Assembly: GCA_009760855.2 (NCBI GenBank)
Contig: WPIO01000024.1
Span: forward strand, 460,001-482,500
From: Cristatella mucedo
Taxonomy: Eukaryota > Bryozoa > Phylactolaemata > Cristatellidae
Reading direction: 5' to 3'
DNA: 22,500 nt
Shown here: positions 17,568 to 22,500 of the stretch, in pieces
Layout: each line of letters begins with the position of its first letter
Position numbering within the stretch: the stretch's first letter is position 1
Notes under the pieces: generated by a model
What the model saw: only the letters and a program-made list of their open reading frames with translations
Databases searched by the model: none
Told to the model about the DNA's origin: nothing
Program-made: the position numbers and the translations under genes

Positions 17568-17989
17568 CTAACAGCAGCTATAGCCAACAGCTGCTGCTAC
17601 TTCTGCTGCCAGCCTGGCTGCCGCCAGCATCCCTGCTGCAGCCAGGACAGGAGCATCGGCAACAGCTGTTGCCGATGCTCGTGCCACCGTGGCTGCCGCG
17701 GCTTCAATCTTTGCCCTCACCTCGATGAGCCACTGACCGGGGCGGCTCTCAGGATGCCTATATGCATAGCAAAACCAGACGACGCAGGAGCAAGACGACA
17801 CCAGTGCCACGGAGGACAGCACGACCACCAGACCGCCAAGCATACTCTTGCCGATCCTCTGGGCTGCAGAAAGACGTGCGAAAAATAACTGGGCCGTGCT
17901 AGACAGAGCTGATGGGTCACCGGCAGCGGCCGAAAGCTGCAGGAACCTGCGACGAGCAGTCTCGCCGTTGGCCAGCGCTGCTGCACTTC
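17568..17989 (-). CDS. Candidate exon: Ala-rich membrane-protein-like frame
   Basis: The minus-strand frame is open from a stop near 17987 to the stop at 17568, about 140 codons. The only good start is the ATG at 17841-17843. From it the protein (91 residues) begins with a strongly hydrophobic stretch MLGGLVVVLSSVALVSSCSC, VVWFCYAY, fitting a signal anchor or single membrane span. A short polar, Pro/Arg-containing segment and W-L-I-E-V-R-A-K follow, then an Ala-rich helix-like tail (AAAATVARASATAVADAP, AAAGMLAAARLAAEVAAAVG). Upstream of the ATG the frame is also Ala/Leu-rich and could be part of a longer exon. No family recognised. A 30-bp palindrome lies inside the Ala-rich part. It could still be a chance frame in GC-rich DNA. 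Confidence 0.3.
17651..17680. repeat. Perfect 30-bp palindrome
   Basis: GAGCATCGGCAACAG is followed with no spacer by its exact reverse complement. The centre is the E-box CAGCTG. It can extrude as a cruciform or fold as a hairpin in RNA. Confidence 0.97.
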
Positions 17990-19897
17990 ATCATCACGTT
18001 GAACATAGTCGTGATACGCAACAGCTAAACTTGATTGCAGGAAGCAGCAAGCAGCACACTGCCGTCAGACCCAGGGAAGAGCTGTCGCAAGTGAGCAGCC
18101 TAGCTGGGTGCAAGCAGGTCACAGCTACACGGAGACATGCAAGCATCGGCTTTGTCTGAAAAAGCGGCCACGGCCACAGCCTGCCTGAACCGTTTTTACA
18201 CAGGCTAGCTCCGTGCAAGTGTGCACGGTCGGTCAAGGGAAGCAAGCCATCTGTCTGCAAAGCTTTTTAGACGGTCGGAAAGAGGAGACCCTGAGCAGAC
18301 GGCTTCAGGCTCACAAGAAATGAAACAACCGGTTCTTTTTCGAAAGCCCTGGGAGGCGGGGGCACTTCCAGCATGCAGTTGTGATGCAGCATCTCTTTGC
18401 AGAGGGGAACTCCAGGCTTACTGAGGAGCTCAAGTTTCACTCCAAGTGACAGCCTTTGAGGGCCCCAGCTCCTAGTTAGTCTCCCGAGGGAAAGGCAAGG
18501 TCATTCTAGAACCCTTCTGTAACTGAATTGTCGAGATGACTATTACAAAAGTGCCCCTATTGGCCTAGTAAGCAGCTGTGATCCATGGGTGTCAAATCAC
18601 TCGAAGGTCACCCTAGGTCTCGAGGGTCATAGCCGTGCCACTCCTACCCAGTCCCACTAGCCCAGTATCTTATTGAAGCCATCTAATAAGCAATATAATA
18701 AGCAGTGAATAGCCCTCGTTACGTACACACAATCTAGTTGACAAACAATCGGTTCTACATTCAATAATTGGAAATACCTCGAGCAATATCAGCGAATAAT
18801 AGTAAGTGTCTTACTTTCCTTGCCTGTTTTCCTGAAGTCATGCAAGCGACCGTCTGTTGAAAATAACTAAACATTGCCCGAATGTTATCGCGAAATGAAA
18901 AAAAAACAATCTTAAATCTTAGACTCTGATCCTAATAGCCATAGAGCATCGAATAAGATAAACTAGCATACCACATGACTGACTATACAAGGGTAGATAC
19001 TTCAAGATCACTGTGAAAGGTTTATTCAGCTCACATTTTAAGCGTGCCTAGTTTTTGCTATTCACACTCGGACGCTAAGATTTTTGCCCTGTCAGAGATA
19101 ATGGCTATAGTTAAAGGAGAAATAAGAAAGAAGAGAAAAGAAAGCAAATTACTCAGATTGACCTTGAGGGCAGGGATGCGAGTTACTGGATGCGATGGTG
19201 GACTCGGATGTAGAAAGTTCGGTTCACTCATCATGGATATAAAAAATAAGAATGACAGAGTATGACGGATAAACTTTATCGCAAAGCATGCCAAAGAACA
19301 GACTCGTGTAACCGAGAGGCAGTCCGATGTAAACGTGACCATGGCACGAAGTTGGATGTAGAGAAAAAGATTTTGTGACTGAGAGTGCAAGAGAATATTA
19401 TTGCCTATGAGGTAAACTGAAACATAATTCAGACAGGGGAGACATTTTTTTCAATGACCTTACAGCTGTTTGCACGAGTCTTGAGGGTGGTCGGTCGTGG
19501 TCACTGTACTACGACCTAGCTGCCGTTCCACCGAAATGGCAGTTGTGCCCTTTTCAGACCTTACTTAAGCTGGGCTGCTGACGAGACACTCTGGATAGTC
19601 GCACCGAGCAAGTCCCCTGCTGCCGGTGCCACTTGCCGGCTAAGGCACTTGTTTGCCGGCCAAGTCACAGTCATATGCTTAATTAATGAAAGATATTAAT
19701 AGCATGTCTACAAATAGAGTTGTTAGCAGCACCGGCCACAGACCTCCTGATGACCTTCGATCAAATTCGACAGCAGTTACAACGAGAGTCAGGTCAATTA
19801 GCCAGGTGTCCTTCAGCTTGTTTCTAGCGTTGAAAGTATGACCCTTCTACAGCATGCATTTATGACACGGAAACAGGTCTGGCCGAAAAATTACTGA
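17990..19897. other. Anonymous sequence
   Basis: GC-rich until about 18480, then AT-rich. Open frames on both strands begin at TTG or GTG rather than ATG and show no domains. A plus-strand frame near 19100-19265 is Lys/Arg-rich, but its complement is equally open. Nothing I can support as a gene. Confidence 0.35.
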
Positions 19898-20049
19898 GCC
19901 ACTGTATATTTTTGGTCCAGCAGTTAAGGTGCTCGCCCCGACCAAGGTCTGGCTGAGGTCGTGGGCTCGAGCCCTGAGGCATATGTGAAGCGCCTGAATA
20001 GAGATTTAGTTCTCTTGGGGCGCTATGCAAATGAATTATATATACAAAT
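19898..20049 (+). mobile_element. SINE-A copy, sense
   Basis: Head with A-box-like TGGTCCAGCAGTTAAGG, B-box-like GGCTCGAGCCC at about 19964, body GAGGCATATGTGAAGCGCC, inner stem AGAG/CTCT, outer stem AGCGCC pairing with GGCGCT, then ATGCAAATGAATTATATATA. This is the clearest copy in which to see the tail shared with LINE-A. Confidence 0.85.
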
Positions 20050-20316
20050 AAATTTTAGTTGGCTGAAAATATGTAGCCCAAAGCCCTAAAAATAAGACCC
20101 GACCCAACCGTTCAGTAGGGAGGAGCTATCTCCACCTAACGCTTACCCCAAGCCACTGACCGAGGGCTGACGTAAGACTCAATACTCTGGCGTCCAGCTG
20201 GTTCATAATGGCAAATGAAAGCACAGCTTTCGGCTAGCAGACAGTCGTGGTGGCCAGCTTCCAACTGGCTGACAGATGCCAAATTACGGTTCGCACAAAC
20301 TGCTGCCAATAATACC

Positions 20317-20492
20317 TGTCTATCCTCGAGGAGAGGATACATTTAATAGATATATCTATTTAATATATTTAATAATTAATATATTATTTATTATCAAATA
20401 CATTATTATTTAATATATATATATATATATATATATTAAATATTACCATGTCCTATCTATTAAACTATTGACTATTGTCTATCCTCGAGGAG
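20317..20492. repeat. 17-bp direct repeats flanking an AT-rich insert
   Basis: TGTCTATCCTCGAGGAG occurs at 20317-20333 and again, unchanged, at 20476-20492. Between them are 142 bases, almost pure A/T, containing TTTAATAGATA (20342-20352), its exact inverted copy TATCTATTAAA (20454-20464) and a (TA)n run at about 20415-20437. It looks like an insertion with target duplication or an AT-rich fold-back expansion. Confidence 0.85.
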
Positions 20493-20514
20493 CAGGGCAA
20501 CACCCAATGTGCTT

Positions 20515-20790
20515 ATGTATCTCCGTCTGTAACTCCACAAAGCCATAAAGACTATGTGGGTGTTATGCAGGAGAGTTTTGTATAGCCCACTCACAGCCTA
20601 AGCGGCTCTCGGTACGCATTCGGTAGCCAACAGATTTTGTCTCGTGCAACAAAGAGAAAGTGGGAAGCATAGCAGAGTCAGAAGAGCAGTTGAGGTAGTG
20701 AGTGGCATGAAAGTAGCAGCTCAGGACGGCTGGAAAGAATGTGCCATTGTTGGCAGCAGGAGAGAAGTGGTCGTCTTGATGGATCTTCCC
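20515..20790 (-). mobile_element. LINE-B 3' end, antisense
   Basis: Starts CTCCGTCTGTAACTCCACAA after a short tail remnant and runs colinearly with the reverse complement of about 15520-15780, including GAGCTGCTACTTTCATGCCA and CTGCTATGCTTCCCACTTTC read on the minus strand. Longer than the copy at 3403 and closely similar to it in the shared part. Homology fades near 20790. Confidence 0.8.
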
Positions 20791-21596
20791 TCTCTGAAGA
20801 TAACTTTACTTATTGTAGACGGGTAGTGATTTCTTCACTTAGTGTGAACCTTAATCCTGGCATCAAAGGACCCTGGCCGGTAGCTCCATCCACACCTCAG
20901 CTGGTGGTACTTTGGCAACCCTGGAGAGCAATGTTCAGTGCTTCATAAATACTTGAATCGATTCATGAAGTCTTGGTGAGAAGCCTAAATTGAGAGGTTT
21001 ACCCTGAGCAAAACGATTATGTAAGCACAGGTGTACGTTGATCGCATAAAACTAGAATCTGTCCCATGGCAGCTAGTTGTTGTGTAAAGACTGACGTCTC
21101 TCACCTGCGACTTGCTCTGGACCTTAAAACACATCTCTGCTCCGAGATTAGATTCCCAGACAGACGAGCAGCAACCCGAAGTGGCTGCAGCTTACTCACC
21201 GGTGGAGGAGAGTGGTTCGCTGTTCGATTCGCCATCATGTAGACTTGAGTTGCAGGACTCAACGGTAGATGTGGCTCTATCCTGAAAATTTTCGAGTCAT
21301 TTTCCGAGTCAGAAAAAGGCAAAGTGAAGATAACCACTAATATGATAAAAGATTCTATCCAAAAAATCTCAATTGCATAGCCTTGAAATGTAGACATAAA
21401 TTTCCCTAATGCAATGTTTATTTTGGTGCATGAGTGGGTCACTCTCCATGTGCTTGCACATATTAAGGCAAACAAATTGTGATAAATCGACAGTGAATAG
21501 ATAATGATAATAATGTTAGAAGATTTGCGTAGCTAATCTATGGAAAAGATCTCCATCTAACCTCTTCACAAATGCTGAAAAAGAAGCAAATAAGTC
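20791..21596. other. Anonymous sequence
   Basis: A 124-codon minus-strand frame (21101-21475) has a hydrophobic segment (IESFIILVVIFTLPFS) but begins at TTG, and its first ATG lies further in. No domain recognised. A plus-strand NLNPGIKGPWP near 20846-20880 superficially recalls the NPGP motif of some LINE N-termini. Confidence 0.3.
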
Positions 21597-21726
21597 TGTT
21601 TTTCAAGCATGATTTTACTTACTATTCTATTGCGTATCACTTTGCAGCAAATGTAAAGCGCCTAGAAAGAGATTAAGTTCTCTGAGGGCGCTTTATCAAG
21701 TGCAATATTATTATTATTATAATAAT
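21597..21726 (+). mobile_element. LINE-A 3' end, sense, very recent
   Basis: Begins TGTTTTTCAAGCATG and runs to the (ATT)n tail. Over about 124 bases it shows no difference from the reverse complement of the young copy's 3' end near 4656-4770. Both stems are intact. Extreme 5' truncation. Confidence 0.9.
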
Positions 21727-21849
21727 AGCCTGCATAGTTTTCAGGCTGCACAAGCTCACAGAGGACAATTCATGTAGACACAGCCAAGGCTGTGAGGAGG
21801 AGAACGGTTATTTGCTTCTTTATTAATATTGGCAAGTAAAGAGATAATA

Positions 21850-22016
21850 AAAATATAATTCGTTTGTATAGCACCCCAAGAGAAATTAATCTCTATTTAG
21901 TTCTTCACTTATGCCATGGGGCTCGAGCCCATAACTTCGGCCATCAAAAACATTCACCTTGACCTTGGTCGGGGCAAGCATATTAACCATTGGGCTAAAC
22001 CGGTGCCTGATCTTGA
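21850..22016 (-). mobile_element. SINE-A copy, antisense
   Basis: Plus-strand order TTCGTTTGTATAGCACCCCA, AGAGAAATTAATCTCTATTT, GGGGCTCGAGCCC (B-box region, about 21919-21931), ATTCACCTTGACCTTGGTCG and TTAACCATTGGGCTAAACCG (A-box region). The head is the best preserved of the family. Confidence 0.8.
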
Positions 22017-22025
22017 TGTCAGTCG

Positions 22026-22105
22026 CTAGTGAGTTGCAGGCTCGGGAGCAAACGAAATGGAGACACGGTCTCCAAGAGATGTGAGGTTTGTTCGAGCAAC
22101 TTGCA
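22026..22105 (-). pseudogene. LINE-A C-terminal fragment, antisense, left part
   Basis: GAGTTGCAGGCTCGGGAGCA and ACGGTCTCCAAGAGATGTGA, then GGTTTGTTCGAG, align with 4972-5045 of the young copy. The match breaks at about 22105, where an inverted 3' end begins, and resumes at about 22285. Confidence 0.75.
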
Positions 22106-22284
22106 TGGTGACCCTGTACACGTCACCCCTAATCATTTTATTCTTGTTGCTAATTGAGGATGCTACCACTAACCATTCGACCGTGTTTCTTTTGCAGCAA
22201 ATGTAAAGCACATTGAAAGTGATTGCGTTTTCCTAGATAAATTGATCAAGTGTGTTGTTATTATTACTATTATCATTAACATCC
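22106..22284 (+). mobile_element. LINE-A 3' end, sense, inserted in an antisense copy
   Basis: GTGACCCTGTACACGTCACC, then CCTAATCATTTTATTCTTG, the stretch GCTACCACTAACCATTCG, TTTTGCAGCAAATGTAAAGC and a decayed stem-loop, ending GTGTTGTTATTATTACTATT. This is the 3' UTR and tail read on the plus strand, opposite to both flanking LINE pieces. It is older than the copy at 21597 judging by substitutions. Confidence 0.75.
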
Positions 22285-22500
22285 AAACGACCCAGGTAAG
22301 AAAAGCAGGTGGCATGAGGGGAGGCCAGATGAGGAAGCATTGCATATTGGTAGGCCGGAGTGAGAGAAGCAAGGTGCCTAGAGGTGAGTGACAGAACTTT
22401 TTTGAGTGGATCCTATGCTTGATGGGGCGCCAGTGCAGATTGGTAAGAGGTGGTGGACTGTGGCGGGTGCGACTTAGAAGCCTAGCTGCAGTGTAGCACC
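22285..22500 (-). pseudogene. LINE-A C-terminal fragment, antisense, right part
   Basis: AAAGCAGGTGGCATGAGGGG, then GTGAGTGACAGAACTTTTTT, TGATGGGGCGCCAGTGCAGA and AAGCCTAGCTGCAGTG follow 5070-5275 of the young copy in order, with moderate divergence. It continues past the window edge. Frameshifts prevent a long open frame. Confidence 0.75.

Noticed and set aside
20846-20880. NLNPGIKGPWP, resembling the NPGP (2A-like) N-terminus of some CR1/L2 LINEs
   Set aside because: The final Pro of NPGP is replaced by Ile, the preceding residues do not fit, and it lies beside the 3' end of an antisense LINE-B, not at the start of a sense LINE.

Overview
This looks like nuclear DNA from an invertebrate animal. 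I see no bacterial operons, ribosome binding sites, phage genes or CRISPR arrays. Coding potential is scattered, and almost all the recognisable content is retroelement debris: LINEs of the CR1/L2 group, tRNA-headed SINEs, one pogo/Tigger-like DNA transposon and many microsatellites. I cannot name the species. Family names used here (LINE-A, LINE-B, SINE-A, SINE-B) are local labels.

Layout. 1-190: antisense LINE-A fragment running off the left edge. 800-1370: GC-rich, promoter-like block (CCAAT, perfect E-box, TC tract, five TGCGCA sites). 1429-3040: LINE-A/SINE-A tails, TC tract and a 20-bp minisatellite. 3290-3840: tRNA-like head, LINE-B 3' end and a SINE-B. 4378-5955: layered antisense LINE-A copies, a young one inserted in an old one. 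6325-7128: long AT microsatellite, SINE-A and SINE-B. 7831-9388: the best LINE-A copy, with a reverse transcriptase that keeps its catalytic motifs but has one frameshift. 10133-11676: a C-rich block and a mirror G-rich block bracketing a CpG-rich open frame, a Tigger-like element and a SINE-B. 12568-14900: mostly anonymous, with two degenerate tails. 15040-17120: sense-strand LINE-B and a decayed LINE-A-like reverse transcriptase with a SINE-B piece inside. 17568-17989: Ala-rich membrane-protein-like open frame on the minus strand with a perfect 30-bp palindrome. 19898-20790: SINE-A, an AT-rich insert between 17-bp direct repeats, and LINE-B. 21597-22500: recent LINE-A tail, SINE-A, and an inverted nested LINE-A insertion running off the right edge.

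How the parts relate. LINE-A, SINE-A and several solo tails share a 3' stem-loop (AGCGCC pairing with GGCGCT around an AGAGA/TCTCT inner stem). This fits SINE-A using the LINE-A type reverse transcriptase. Two LINE-A 3' ends 17 kb apart match without a difference over about 124 bp, so the family has been active recently. I found no complete host gene. The Ala-rich open frame at 17.6 kb and the CpG-rich open frame at 10.4 kb are the only stretches I would test as host exons.
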